From: Croceivirga lutea
GTDB taxonomy: Bacteria; Bacteroidota; Bacteroidia; Flavobacteriales; Flavobacteriaceae
DNA: 64,000 nt
Reading direction: 5' to 3'
Assembly (NCBI RefSeq): GCF_014235875.1
Contig: NZ_JACJUK010000001.1
Location: 558,001 to 622,000, forward strand
Part shown: in pieces, positions 8,711 to 16,640 of the stretch
Numbering within the stretch: the stretch's first letter is position 1
Layout of the letters: the number at the start of each line of letters is the position of its first letter
Translations under genes and position numbers: made by a program
Notes under the pieces: generated by a model
The model's input: the letters and a program-made list of their open reading frames with translations, nothing else
Database searches by the model: none
Told to the model about the DNA's origin: nothing

Positions 8711-9336
8711 TGAAAAAGGTAGAATTTTCTAATGCTCACAGACAAAAGCATTTTGATTTTTTTAATGGGATGAATCATCCACATTTTAATATAACTGCCA
8801 ATGTCAATGTAACTCCTTTATTAAATAAAGTTGATAGTGAAAGTTTACCCTTGAATTTTACAATTGTACACGCACTGGCCTTAACAGCTAACAATATCAA
8901 GGAATTTCGATGGCGAATACATGAAAATGAAGTTTTTGAATATGATACAATTCATCCTTCTTTTACTGTTCCAACAAAAGAAACAGACGTATTTAGTTTT
9001 TGTACTGTAGACTTTTCTAAAGAATTAAAAACTTTTATAGAAGATGCTACAAACGTAAGAGAAAAAATGAAGACAAATCCTTCAATCGAAGATGAAGAAT
9101 ATAGAGCTGATTATCTATTTATGTCTGCCATACCATGGATTAGTTTCACAAGTATTCAACATGCAATGAGTTATCATCCTCATGATAGTGTTCCAAGAAT
9201 TAGTTGGGGTAAGATTTTTGAAAGTGATGGTCAAAAATTAATGCCATTGGCAGTGCAAGCACATCACGCCCTTGTTGATGGTAATCATATGGGTAAATTT
9301 TTTACTGACTTTGAGGAATATATAAATTCCTTTTAA
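8710..9336 (+). CDS. chloramphenicol-acetyltransferase-fold (CatA-like) acyltransferase
   Basis: A 208-residue protein aligning by eye along the whole type A chloramphenicol acetyltransferase family: 'RQKHFDFFNGMNHPHFNITANVNVT' near the N-terminus, 'KEFRWRI' (about 64-70), 'PSFTVP', 'IPWISFTS', and the catalytic HHxxxDG motif as HHALVDG (H185, H186, D190, G191). Acetyl-CoA-dependent O-acetylation is expected. The acceptor is unknown; the context (carboxypeptidase, SGNH hydrolase, glycosyltransferase) does not point to antibiotic resistance, and many Bacteroidota carry such homologues chromosomally. It overlaps the upstream gene by 1 bp and is followed after 20 bp by the SGNH hydrolase. Confidence 0.85.
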   Translation: MKKVEFSNAHRQKHFDFFNGMNHPHFNITANVNVTPLLNKVDSESLPLNFTIVHALALTANNIKEFRWRIHENEVFEYDTIHPSFTVPTKETDVFSFCTVDFSKELKTFIEDATNVREKMKTNPSIEDEEYRADYLFMSAIPWISFTSIQHAMSYHPHDSVPRISWGKIFESDGQKLMPLAVQAHHALVDGNHMGKFFTDFEEYINSF

Positions 9337-9356
9337 CTCTAATAAACTAAACATAA

Positions 9357-10049
9357 ATGAACTTTTTAAAAAAATCAATAGTATTGACAATGATAGCTTT
9401 CGGTCTTTTTTCATCAAAAAAAACAAATGCGCAAGATTGGCCTAACTTGGCAAAATATCAAGAAGCCAATATGCAATTAGCAGAAACCGAAAATATGGGT
9501 AATCGTGTTGTTTTTATGGGCAATAGCATCACTGAAGGTTGGAGCAATGCAAATCCAGATTTTTTTAAAGAAAATCCGTATATAAATAGAGGTATTGGCG
9601 GCCAAACAACCCCACAAATGTTACTTCGTTTTAAACAAGACGTTATTGATTTAAAGCCAAAAATTGTAGTGATTTTAGCAGGCACAAATGATATTGCTGG
9701 TAATACAGGACCAATGACTTTAGAACAAATTAGAGATAATATACTAGGTATGGTGCAATTGGCTGAAGCTAATGACATAGTACCAGTGGTTTGCTCAGTA
9801 CTTCCTGCATATGATTACCCTTGGAGACCAGGGTTAGCACCAAATGTTAAAATACCGGCATTAAATGAACTTTTAAAGGCAATGGCAAGAGCTCAAAATA
9901 TACCATACTTAGATTATTTTGCAGCCATGACAGATGAAAGAAATGGGTTGCCCAAAGCCTTAACTACAGATGAAGTGCACCTAACCAAAGCTGGATACAA
10001 TGAATTAGAAAAACAAGTACAGCCATTATTAGCCCAACTTCAAAAGTAA
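9357..10049 (+). CDS. SGNH/GDSL-type hydrolase, secreted
   Basis: A 230-residue secreted esterase of the SGNH hydrolase superfamily. A signal peptide ends near TNAQ. Block I is VFMGNSITEGW (nucleophile S57), block II is RGIGGQTTPQML (oxyanion Gly), block III is LAGTNDIAG (N111), and block V is TTDEVHLTKAGY (D205, H208). It likely deacylates a glycan or lipid, with the acetylxylan-esterase/lysophospholipase-like branch as closest guess. It lies directly downstream of the CAT-fold acyltransferase, so an acetylation/deacetylation pair is possible but unproven. Confidence 0.9.
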   Translation: MNFLKKSIVLTMIAFGLFSSKKTNAQDWPNLAKYQEANMQLAETENMGNRVVFMGNSITEGWSNANPDFFKENPYINRGIGGQTTPQMLLRFKQDVIDLKPKIVVILAGTNDIAGNTGPMTLEQIRDNILGMVQLAEANDIVPVVCSVLPAYDYPWRPGLAPNVKIPALNELLKAMARAQNIPYLDYFAAMTDERNGLPKALTTDEVHLTKAGYNELEKQVQPLLAQLQK

Positions 10050-10073
10050 TTATCAAAAATTTAAAGCACTAGC

Positions 10074-11069
10074 TTGGTAAGTATTGTTATCCCATTTAAA
10101 AACACAGAAGCTTTTCTTGCAGATTGCTTAGACTCTATTTGCATTCAAACGTACAATAATTGGGAGGTTCTTGCTGTTGATGATGGTTCAACAGATTCTA
10201 GTTCGCAATTAGTAAGAAACTATTCACTTAAAGACCCTAGAATTAAAATCTTTAAAAATGAAGGTAACGGTATTATTCCTGCGTTACAAACAGCATATAA
10301 AAATGCTTCTGGAAAGTTTGTTACCCGAATGGATTCTGATGACATTATGCTTCCGACCCGTTTGGAATATATGGTGACAAAATTAGAAGAACATGGTACC
10401 GGTCATATTGCTGTTGGTTTGGTAAAGTATTTTTCAAACCGTGGTATTAGTGATGGTTATGACAGGTATGAAAAATGGTTGAACAATTTAACCCAATTAG
10501 GAACTAACTTTTCTGAAATCTACAAAGAGTGCGTAATACCCTCTCCCTGTTGGATGGTTTATAGAACAGATTTTGACGCCTGTGGGGGTTTTGAACCGCA
10601 ACGATATCCTGAAGATTATGATTTAACATTTAGGTTTTTTGAAAACCAATTAAAAATAATTCCCTGTGATAAGTTGCTTCACTATTGGAGAGATTATGAT
10701 ACCCGAACTTCTCGCACACATGAACACTATGCCCAAAATTATTTTCTAGATATTAAAATAGATTACTTCTTAAAACTATCCTATAATTCAAATAGACCTC
10801 TTGTAATATGGGGCGCAGGTTTTAAAGGAAAAACCATTGCAAAAAAATTAATAGCAATTGATATTGATTTTATTTGGTTATGTGATAATCCTAAAAAAAT
10901 TAATAAGGCTATTTATGATAAAAAAATGAATCATTTTTCAATGTTAGAGTCGCTTAACAATCCTCAAAGTATAGTGACCGTGGCTAATGAAGAAGCGCAA
11001 CAAAAAATTAGAGCCTATTTAACTGGACTACAACAAAAAGAAATGACAGATTATTATTTCTTTTGTTAA
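10074..11069 (+). CDS. family 2 glycosyltransferase with C-terminal Rossmann-like domain
   Basis: A GT-A fold GT2 enzyme (331 aa). The start is TTG at 10074; an in-frame stop 12 bp upstream makes it essentially the only start. The N-terminus is 'VSIVIPFKNTEAFLADCLDSI', with 'AVDDGSTDSS' (nucleotide binding), 'RMDSDDIMLPTRLE' (DxD region) and 'GFEPQRYPEDYDLTFR' (ED acceptor/catalytic motif). From about residue 240, 'LVIWGAGFKGKTIAKKL...WLCDNPKK' forms a small Rossmann-like region seen appended to some GT2 proteins. No transmembrane helix. It transfers a sugar from a nucleotide donor to an unknown acceptor. It lies 24 bp after the SGNH gene. Confidence 0.9.
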   Translation: MVSIVIPFKNTEAFLADCLDSICIQTYNNWEVLAVDDGSTDSSSQLVRNYSLKDPRIKIFKNEGNGIIPALQTAYKNASGKFVTRMDSDDIMLPTRLEYMVTKLEEHGTGHIAVGLVKYFSNRGISDGYDRYEKWLNNLTQLGTNFSEIYKECVIPSPCWMVYRTDFDACGGFEPQRYPEDYDLTFRFFENQLKIIPCDKLLHYWRDYDTRTSRTHEHYAQNYFLDIKIDYFLKLSYNSNRPLVIWGAGFKGKTIAKKLIAIDIDFIWLCDNPKKINKAIYDKKMNHFSMLESLNNPQSIVTVANEEAQQKIRAYLTGLQQKEMTDYYFFC

Positions 11070-11131
11070 GGGAAATAAAAACCGAAACCCACCAAGCACT
11101 ATTATTTTATATTTGGAAAAGAAAATCGCTA

Positions 11132-13048
11132 ATGCAGTTCAAACACCCTGAAATTCTTTGGTTTCTTCTTTTACTGCTTATACCAATATTGGTACATCTT
11201 TTACAATTACGAAAATTTAAAAAAACACCATTTACCAACGTAGCTATGCTACAAAAGGTAATTGCAGAATCTCGTAAAAGTAATTCATTGAAAAAATGGT
11301 TGTTATTAAGCACCAGACTATTACTATTAGCTGCTTTAGTATTTGCATTTGCACAACCATTTAGTGCAAAAGAGACCGCTTTTTCTCCCAGAGAAACCGT
11401 GGTGTATTTAGATAATTCTTTTAGCATGCAGGCAAAACAAAACGGAATTTCTTTACTAGAGCGTGCAATTCAAGATTTTCTAAAATCTGTACCTGAAACT
11501 TCAACATTTAGTTTATTTACCAACTCCGAATCTTTTAAAAATATTGATGTAGCTCAAATTCAAAATCAATTATTGCAAACAGAATTTGTGCCCAAACAAT
11601 TGTCTATTGAAAATATACTTTTAAAGGCTAACACCCTATTCACCAAAAATGAAGGGAGCATTAAAAATTTAATTCTTATCTCAGATTTTCAAAATTCGTT
11701 AGGTTCACTACCTAAGAATATCGACAATTTTAACTTAAATCTAATTCAATTAAAACCAGATTCCAACCAAAACTTGGCCATTGATTCTGTTTACGTAGAA
11801 AGCCAGAAAGGTAATCAGTTAGAGTTAGCTGTTATTGTTAAGGGGTTGCAAGAAGACCAAACCGTACCCATATCACTTTACAATAAGGAAAAACTAATTG
11901 CTAAAAACGCCATTAAGTCTAAAAAAGAAGCTATTTCTAAGGCCATTTTAAGTTTACCGCTTCAAACGGCTATTCAAGGAAAGTTAGAAATTAAAGATGG
12001 TTCATTGTCTTACGACAATTCCTTTTATTTTAATCTGGATGATCAACCTAAAATTAAGGTGTTAAGTATTACTGCTAATGATGCTAACTTTTTAAATAGA
12101 ATATTTACTGAAGATGAATTTGATTTTATAGAAAGTAAAATTGAACAACTAGACTATAGCAATATTGCAAACCAAAACTTGGTAATTTTAAATGAACTTA
12201 CTACCATACCCTTAAATTTACAAGCATCGCTAAACGCCTTTGAAAAAGATGGAGGCTCCATTGTAATTATACCTTCGAAATCTATTAATAGCAGTTCTTA
12301 CAACACCTTATTAACACAACTATTCGGAGTTAATATTTTGGACACCTACGCTAACGAAGTATCCGTTAACAAGATTAGTTTTGAACATCCTTTGTATACC
12401 AATGTTTTTGAAAGAAAAGTGGAAAACTTTGAATTTCCTTATGTGAAAAAACACTACGTATTAGCTAACAGCAGTTCAAAAATATTAAGCTTATCTAATG
12501 AAAATGCGTTCTTAATTGGTAAAAACAATAATTACCTTTTTACCGCTTGGTTCTCTGAAGAGAATACAGATTTTAAAGAATCGCCTTTAATTGTTCCAAC
12601 TTTTTACAAATTTGGTGTCAATAGTTTAAAAATGCCAACAATGTATTATACCATGGGTAAAGAAAATAGTATGGCAACAGTTACTACCCTTGAAAAAGAC
12701 CAGATAATAACAGCTAAAAATAAACAAGAAGAATTTATTCCTTTTCAACAATCGTACACAAATAAAACCGAATTATCTTTTATAGATAATCCCACAAAAG
12801 CAGGAATATTTTCGATTGTAAAAAGCGAAGATACCTTACAACATGTAAGTTTTAATTATCCTAGAAATGAAAGCGAGCTAACCTATCAAACCCTTTCTTT
12901 AACAAGTGCTACTATCAACAATTCTGTAAGTGAATTATTTTCAAAAATAGCTTCTGAAAATTCTATAGATGCCTATTGGAAATGGTTTGTTATTTTTGCC
13001 ATGGTCTTTGCACTTGCAGAGTTGCTGATTCAAAAATTTCTTGCATGA
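11132..13048 (+). CDS. BatA-domain, VWA-like membrane protein
   Basis: The first 90 residues match the BatA N-terminal membrane domain (TIGR02226): 'MQFKHPEILWFLLLLLIPILVHLLQLRKFKKTPFTNVAMLQ' then a second helix 'WLLLSTRLLLLAALVFAFAQPF'. A VWA-type fold follows with a MIDAS-like DxSxS (YLDNSFSMQ). The C-terminus ends in one more helix. I use ATG 11132; an earlier in-frame codon at 11063 lies in the end of the GT2 gene and gives a non-BatA extension. These proteins (638 aa here) are common in Bacteroidota and distinct from the aerotolerance bat operon; the function is unknown. The stop overlaps the next start by 4 bp. Confidence 0.85.
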   Translation: MQFKHPEILWFLLLLLIPILVHLLQLRKFKKTPFTNVAMLQKVIAESRKSNSLKKWLLLSTRLLLLAALVFAFAQPFSAKETAFSPRETVVYLDNSFSMQAKQNGISLLERAIQDFLKSVPETSTFSLFTNSESFKNIDVAQIQNQLLQTEFVPKQLSIENILLKANTLFTKNEGSIKNLILISDFQNSLGSLPKNIDNFNLNLIQLKPDSNQNLAIDSVYVESQKGNQLELAVIVKGLQEDQTVPISLYNKEKLIAKNAIKSKKEAISKAILSLPLQTAIQGKLEIKDGSLSYDNSFYFNLDDQPKIKVLSITANDANFLNRIFTEDEFDFIESKIEQLDYSNIANQNLVILNELTTIPLNLQASLNAFEKDGGSIVIIPSKSINSSSYNTLLTQLFGVNILDTYANEVSVNKISFEHPLYTNVFERKVENFEFPYVKKHYVLANSSSKILSLSNENAFLIGKNNNYLFTAWFSEENTDFKESPLIVPTFYKFGVNSLKMPTMYYTMGKENSMATVTTLEKDQIITAKNKQEEFIPFQQSYTNKTELSFIDNPTKAGIFSIVKSEDTLQHVSFNYPRNESELTYQTLSLTSATINNSVSELFSKIASENSIDAYWKWFVIFAMVFALAELLIQKFLA

Positions 13049-14301
13049 AAATACTTCTTAAATCTGCTACCATAGTTGATAAAAGCAACCCAAAAATTCA
13101 TCTTAAAAAACGAGATATTTTAATAGAAAATGGCATAATAAAGTCAATTGCTACAAAAATTGATGCCAAAGAAAAAACGCAAGAACTAAAACTTAAAAAT
13201 TTACATGTAAGCCTGGGTTGGTTTGATAGTAGTGTAAGCTTTGGAGAACCAGGTTTTGAAGAACGAGAGACTATAACCAACGGACTAGTTACAGCTGCAA
13301 AGAGTGGTTTTACAGATGTAGTTTTAAATACCAACACTAATCCAAAACCTGATAGCAGTTCAGATATCATTTTTTTTAAAGAAAAATCAAAGAATCACTG
13401 TACCAATCTACATCCATTAGGATGTTTAACCGTAAATAGTGAGGGTGAAACTTTAGCCGAACTTTTTGATATGAAAAATGCTGGTGCCATTGCATTTTCC
13501 GACTTTAAGCACAGCATAAAAAACACCAATCTTTTAAAAATTGCATTGCAATACACTCAGAATTTTGATGGGCTTGTACTTTCATTTGCTGATGATAAAA
13601 GTATAGCTCCTAAAGGTGTGATTAATGAAGGCGAGGTTTCAACTAAGCTCGGTTTAAAAGGTACTCCAAATTTAGCTGAAGAGCTACAATTAGTTCGAGA
13701 TTTATACTTGTTGGAATATACAGGTGGCAAGTTGCATGTACCTACAATATCTACCGCAAATTCTGTAAAGCTTATTGCCGAGGCTAAGAAAAAAGGGTTA
13801 GATGTAAGTTGCAGTGTAGCAATTCACAATTTATTTTTTAGTGATGAAGAATTAATTGGTTTTGAAAGTAATTTCAAGGTTAAACCAGCCTTACGAACTA
13901 AAAAAGACACTAAAGCATTGCAAAAAGGATTGCTAAACGGTACCATCGATTTTGTTACTAGTGATCATTTACCAATTGATATTGAGGAAAAGAAAGTAGA
14001 ATTTGACCATGCTGCATATGGTACTATTGGTTTAGAAAGTGCTTTTGGAGTTCTTAACAAGCTTTTTTCAACAGAAGAAACTATAGAATTTTTAACCAAG
14101 GGCCGAAACCGTTTTGGTATAGCTATTCCAACATTTGCTGAAGGTGAACCAGCTTGTTTAAGTTTATTTAATCCGGATGAAGAATTTGAATTTTCTACTT
14201 CACATATCTTCTCTACATCCAAGAACTCAGCATTTATAGGTAAAAAGATGAAGGGTATTGTATATGGCAGTATCAATAACAACAAAATAGAACTACATTG
14301 A
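13045..14301 (+). CDS. dihydroorotase-like amidohydrolase, probable pseudoenzyme
   Basis: A 418-residue homologue of class I dihydroorotase (PyrC), aligned over its full length ('GFEERETITNGLVTAAKSGFTDV', 'TISTANSVKLIAEAKKKG', 'VTSDHLPIDIEEK', 'ESAFGVLNKLF'). Metal ligands are lost: the HxH expected before 'GEPGFE' reads SVS in 'FDSSVSFGEPGFE', and the second His of the DHxPH motif is Ile (SDHLPI). It is therefore probably catalytically dead and may have a structural role, as non-catalytic DHOases do with aspartate carbamoyltransferase in other bacteria. The start ATG 13045 overlaps the BatA-like stop (ATGA); an upstream in-frame codon at 12976 lies within that gene. Confidence 0.85.
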   Translation: MKILLKSATIVDKSNPKIHLKKRDILIENGIIKSIATKIDAKEKTQELKLKNLHVSLGWFDSSVSFGEPGFEERETITNGLVTAAKSGFTDVVLNTNTNPKPDSSSDIIFFKEKSKNHCTNLHPLGCLTVNSEGETLAELFDMKNAGAIAFSDFKHSIKNTNLLKIALQYTQNFDGLVLSFADDKSIAPKGVINEGEVSTKLGLKGTPNLAEELQLVRDLYLLEYTGGKLHVPTISTANSVKLIAEAKKKGLDVSCSVAIHNLFFSDEELIGFESNFKVKPALRTKKDTKALQKGLLNGTIDFVTSDHLPIDIEEKKVEFDHAAYGTIGLESAFGVLNKLFSTEETIEFLTKGRNRFGIAIPTFAEGEPACLSLFNPDEEFEFSTSHIFSTSKNSAFIGKKMKGIVYGSINNNKIELH

Positions 14302-14627
14302 AAAAATCAGAAGTTGAGACTGGTAAAACAGCAGCAATAGTGAGTTACTTAACTATGATTGGTTGTATCATAGCCATTTTCATGAATTTAGAACCAAAAA
14401 ATAGTTTTGCCAGATTCCATATTAGGCAGGCCTTTGGTACACACCTCACTTTTCATGCCTTAGCTATTTTTTTTAATTATTCAAACATTCCGTTTGCCTG
14501 GGCCGGACTTTATGTTTTTTACCTAATTCTATGGGGTTACGGTTTTTGGGCTGCTATAAATGGTAATAAAAACTTAATTCCAGTATTAGGCACTTATTTT
14601 CAAAAGTGGTTTACATTTATTCAATAA
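14298..14627 (+). CDS. DUF4870/Tic20-like small membrane protein
   Basis: A 109-residue integral membrane protein with three hydrophobic segments and the loop 'EPKNSFARFHIRQAFGTHLTF', which matches the DUF4870/Tic20-like pattern (xFxRFHxRQA). The start is a TTG at 14298 overlapping the TGA of the upstream gene. No ATG is available near the N-terminus before the conserved 'GKTAAIVSYLTMIG'. The function is unknown; related proteins are small multi-span membrane proteins. It is 9 bp upstream of the alpha/beta hydrolase gene, so part of the same operon. Confidence 0.8.
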   Translation: MKKSEVETGKTAAIVSYLTMIGCIIAIFMNLEPKNSFARFHIRQAFGTHLTFHALAIFFNYSNIPFAWAGLYVFYLILWGYGFWAAINGNKNLIPVLGTYFQKWFTFIQ

Positions 14628-14636
14628 ATACTTACG

Positions 14637-15296
14637 ATGTCCCAACCTTCTCTCTCCCTAGAATATTTAATAAGACCTGCCAAAGAAGGAATTTTAAATC
14701 CGAAACCATTATTCATGTTTCATGGTTATGGTAGTAATGAAGAAGACTTGTTTTCTTTTGCATCAGAATTGCCAGAAGAATTAGCTGTAATTTCTGTACG
14801 AGCACCTTATAAATTAGAACCCTTTGGTTACGCATGGTATGCCATTAATTTTGATGCAGAACATGGTAAATGGAGTGATGATAAACAAGCAATTGAATCT
14901 AGAGAAAAAATTGTAAATTTTATTGATGAAGCCTGTGAAGCTTTAAAGTTAGACACCAATGCTGTTTCGCTTTTAGGATTTAGCCAAGGAACCATTCTCA
15001 GCTACGCAGTAGCACTATCTTATCCAGAAAAAATTAAAAACGTTATCGCTTTAAGCGGATATATAAATACTGCAATTTTAGCGGAGGATTATCAAGAAAA
15101 AAAACATGAACGTTTAAATTTATATGCATCACATGGTCAAGTAGATGCTGTAATTCCTATAGAATGGGCACAAAAGGCACCAGAAATATTAAAAAAACTA
15201 GGAGTAAACTATGTGTTTGAAGAATTCCCAGTTGGGCACGGTGTGGCTCCCCAAAATTTCTATTCGTTTAAAAATTGGTTGCAAAGCAAAATTTAA
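14637..15296 (+). CDS. alpha/beta hydrolase, phospholipase/carboxylesterase family
   Basis: A 219-residue cytoplasmic esterase of the phospholipase/carboxylesterase (Abhydrolase_2) family. It has 'FMFHGYGSNEEDLFSFA' (oxyanion region), nucleophile elbow GFSQGT, Asp in 'ASHGQVDAVIP' and His in 'VGHGVAP'. There is no signal peptide. It probably hydrolyses short acyl esters; the physiological substrate is unknown. Last gene of the plus-strand run. Its TAA overlaps the stop of the convergent 15293 gene through a shared TTAA, so no intrinsic terminator separates them. Confidence 0.88.
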   Translation: MSQPSLSLEYLIRPAKEGILNPKPLFMFHGYGSNEEDLFSFASELPEELAVISVRAPYKLEPFGYAWYAINFDAEHGKWSDDKQAIESREKIVNFIDEACEALKLDTNAVSLLGFSQGTILSYAVALSYPEKIKNVIALSGYINTAILAEDYQEKKHERLNLYASHGQVDAVIPIEWAQKAPEILKKLGVNYVFEEFPVGHGVAPQNFYSFKNWLQSKI

Positions 15297-15787
15297 TTGC
15301 TTCGAGCATATAAAAGATGGTCTAATAAGGTAAAATCGATACTTAAATCATCATTTAATTGGTATTGAATTACCAAATCTCCCCAGTATTTTCCATCAGA
15401 AAAATCAGCAAGTATCCATTTGTGATTTAAGACTTTTATTTTGTTAATCTTAAAATCACTTTCCATTCCTTCATAAGGAATTAATTTATTATCACCCTTT
15501 TCAAAATTGGTTTCTAATAACTGGTCTTCAATATATCTGCTAGGATTTTCAAGATTTAAATGGTCATAATATGCAAGGGCATCATCATTATTTTCCAGCG
15601 AAAAATATTGCATATCTAAATAGCGTAACTGAACATTTCTAATAGAATCTCTTAATAGTTCATTTGATTCTGTTAGCTCTTTTATGGTTTCAGCACTTGA
15701 AGTCGCTGTTTTATTACCTCTCATAGCCAGATATAGCGCAATTAGTGCAGAAAACACAAATAGATATAAAAAAATATTCTTCTTCAT
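15293..15787 (-). CDS. single-span membrane protein of unknown function
   Basis: A 164-residue protein with one N-terminal helix (MKKNIFLYLFVFSALIALYLAM), a short coiled-coil-like segment (about 30-55, 'SSAETIKELTESNELLRDSI') and a globular C-terminal domain, 'KINKIKVLNHKWILADFSDGKYWGDLVIQYQLNDD'. I recognise no named domain; hydrolase-like labels given to such proteins have no motif support here. The gene starts 2 bp after the stop of the MBL hydrolase gene and is certainly in its operon, which suggests an accessory role at the inner membrane. Confidence 0.75.
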   Translation of the reverse strand: MKKNIFLYLFVFSALIALYLAMRGNKTATSSAETIKELTESNELLRDSIRNVQLRYLDMQYFSLENNDDALAYYDHLNLENPSRYIEDQLLETNFEKGDNKLIPYEGMESDFKINKIKVLNHKWILADFSDGKYWGDLVIQYQLNDDLSIDFTLLDHLLYARSN

Positions 15788-15789
15788 TT

Positions 15790-16563
15790 TTAAACTACTA
15801 TTTTAAGATTATCATAAGCCAAAAATATCCCATCTGGCAATTTAGCCTGTACTTCATCATGAAAACCAAGTAAGTGACTAATATGCGTAAAATACGTTGC
15901 CTTAGCCCCTATTCTTTTAGCAAACGCTAAAGCTTCTTCCAAATTAAAATGAGAATGATGGGGCTCTATCCGTAAAGCGTTTACCACTAAACATTCTAGG
16001 CCTTGCAATTTTTGAATTTCATCCTCCTCAACTTGTTTAACATCAGTTAAATACGCAAAATCACCAATTCGATATCCCATTACCGGTAATCTATTGTGAT
16101 ATACCCTAATAGGGGTAATTAATTGTTTTCCTATTTTAAATTGTTGGTCCTCTTTTAAGGTATGAACTTTTACAGCTGGCGCTCCCGGATATCTATTTTC
16201 ATCAGCAAAAATATAATCGAATCTACGTTGAAGAGCTTTAACCACTCTATCTTCTGCATATATAGAAATATCTCCTTGTCTAAAGAAAAAAGGCCGAATA
16301 TCATCTATACCAGCAGTGTGGTCAGCATGTTCATGTGTAAATAAAATACCCTCTAAATCAGATATTGGATTCGACAACATTTGCTGTCTAAAATCTGGCC
16401 CACAGTCAATTACAATATTTTTATCTTCCCAAGAAACCAGAACAGAAACCCGTAATCGCTTGTCTTTTGGGTTATCACTAAGACAAACAGGATGTTTACT
16501 ACCAATTACAGGAATACCTTGAGATGTGCCCGTTCCTAAAAATGTAATTGAAAGTTTATTCAT
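15790..16563 (-). CDS. MBL-fold metallohydrolase, PhnP/RNase Z-like
   Basis: A 257-residue metallo-beta-lactamase-fold hydrolase. It starts 'MNKLSITFLGTGTSQGIPVIG' (I use the second of two consecutive Met codons; 16566 is equally possible). Metal ligands are in FTHEHADHTAGIDDIRPF (HxHxDH), a distal His in 'EPHHSHFNLEEAL' and 'THISHLLGFHDE'. The 'GTGTSQGIPxIGxxHPVC' opening is typical of PhnP-like phosphoribosyl cyclic phosphodiesterases in Bacteroidota; RNase Z-like phosphodiesterase is the alternative. A minus-strand -7 candidate (TAATTTTG, 16572-16579) is too close to the start to leave a normal leader. Confidence 0.85.
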   Translation of the reverse strand: MNKLSITFLGTGTSQGIPVIGSKHPVCLSDNPKDKRLRVSVLVSWEDKNIVIDCGPDFRQQMLSNPISDLEGILFTHEHADHTAGIDDIRPFFFRQGDISIYAEDRVVKALQRRFDYIFADENRYPGAPAVKVHTLKEDQQFKIGKQLITPIRVYHNRLPVMGYRIGDFAYLTDVKQVEEDEIQKLQGLECLVVNALRIEPHHSHFNLEEALAFAKRIGAKATYFTHISHLLGFHDEVQAKLPDGIFLAYDNLKIVV

Positions 16564-16571
16564 CATTTATT

Positions 16572-16579
16572 CAAAATTA
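16572..16579 (-). promoter_or_regulatory. candidate -7 element TAATTTTG
   Basis: Matches TAnnTTTG upstream of the MBL hydrolase gene, but I see no TTG at the usual distance and it leaves only about 8 bp before the start codon. The same octamer also precedes bcp and the DUF4834 gene. Confidence 0.3.
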
Positions 16580-16613
16580 TGACTTATTTGTGTAATGAAA
16601 TTGGTGAACTTGT

Positions 16614-16621
16614 TAACTTTG
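16614..16621 (+). promoter_or_regulatory. -7 element TAACTTTG
   Basis: Perfect TAnnTTTG, 19 bp before the start of the 16641 gene. A TTTG ends at 16590, giving a 23-bp spacer, longer than the usual 18-20, so the -33 part is weak. Confidence 0.5.
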
Positions 16622-16640
16622 TTAACATAAATTAAGTCTT

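Noticed and set aside
8710-9336. Chloramphenicol resistance gene
   Set aside because: The fold and active site match, but the gene is embedded in a chromosomal operon with no mobile-element signs, so a resistance role is not supported.
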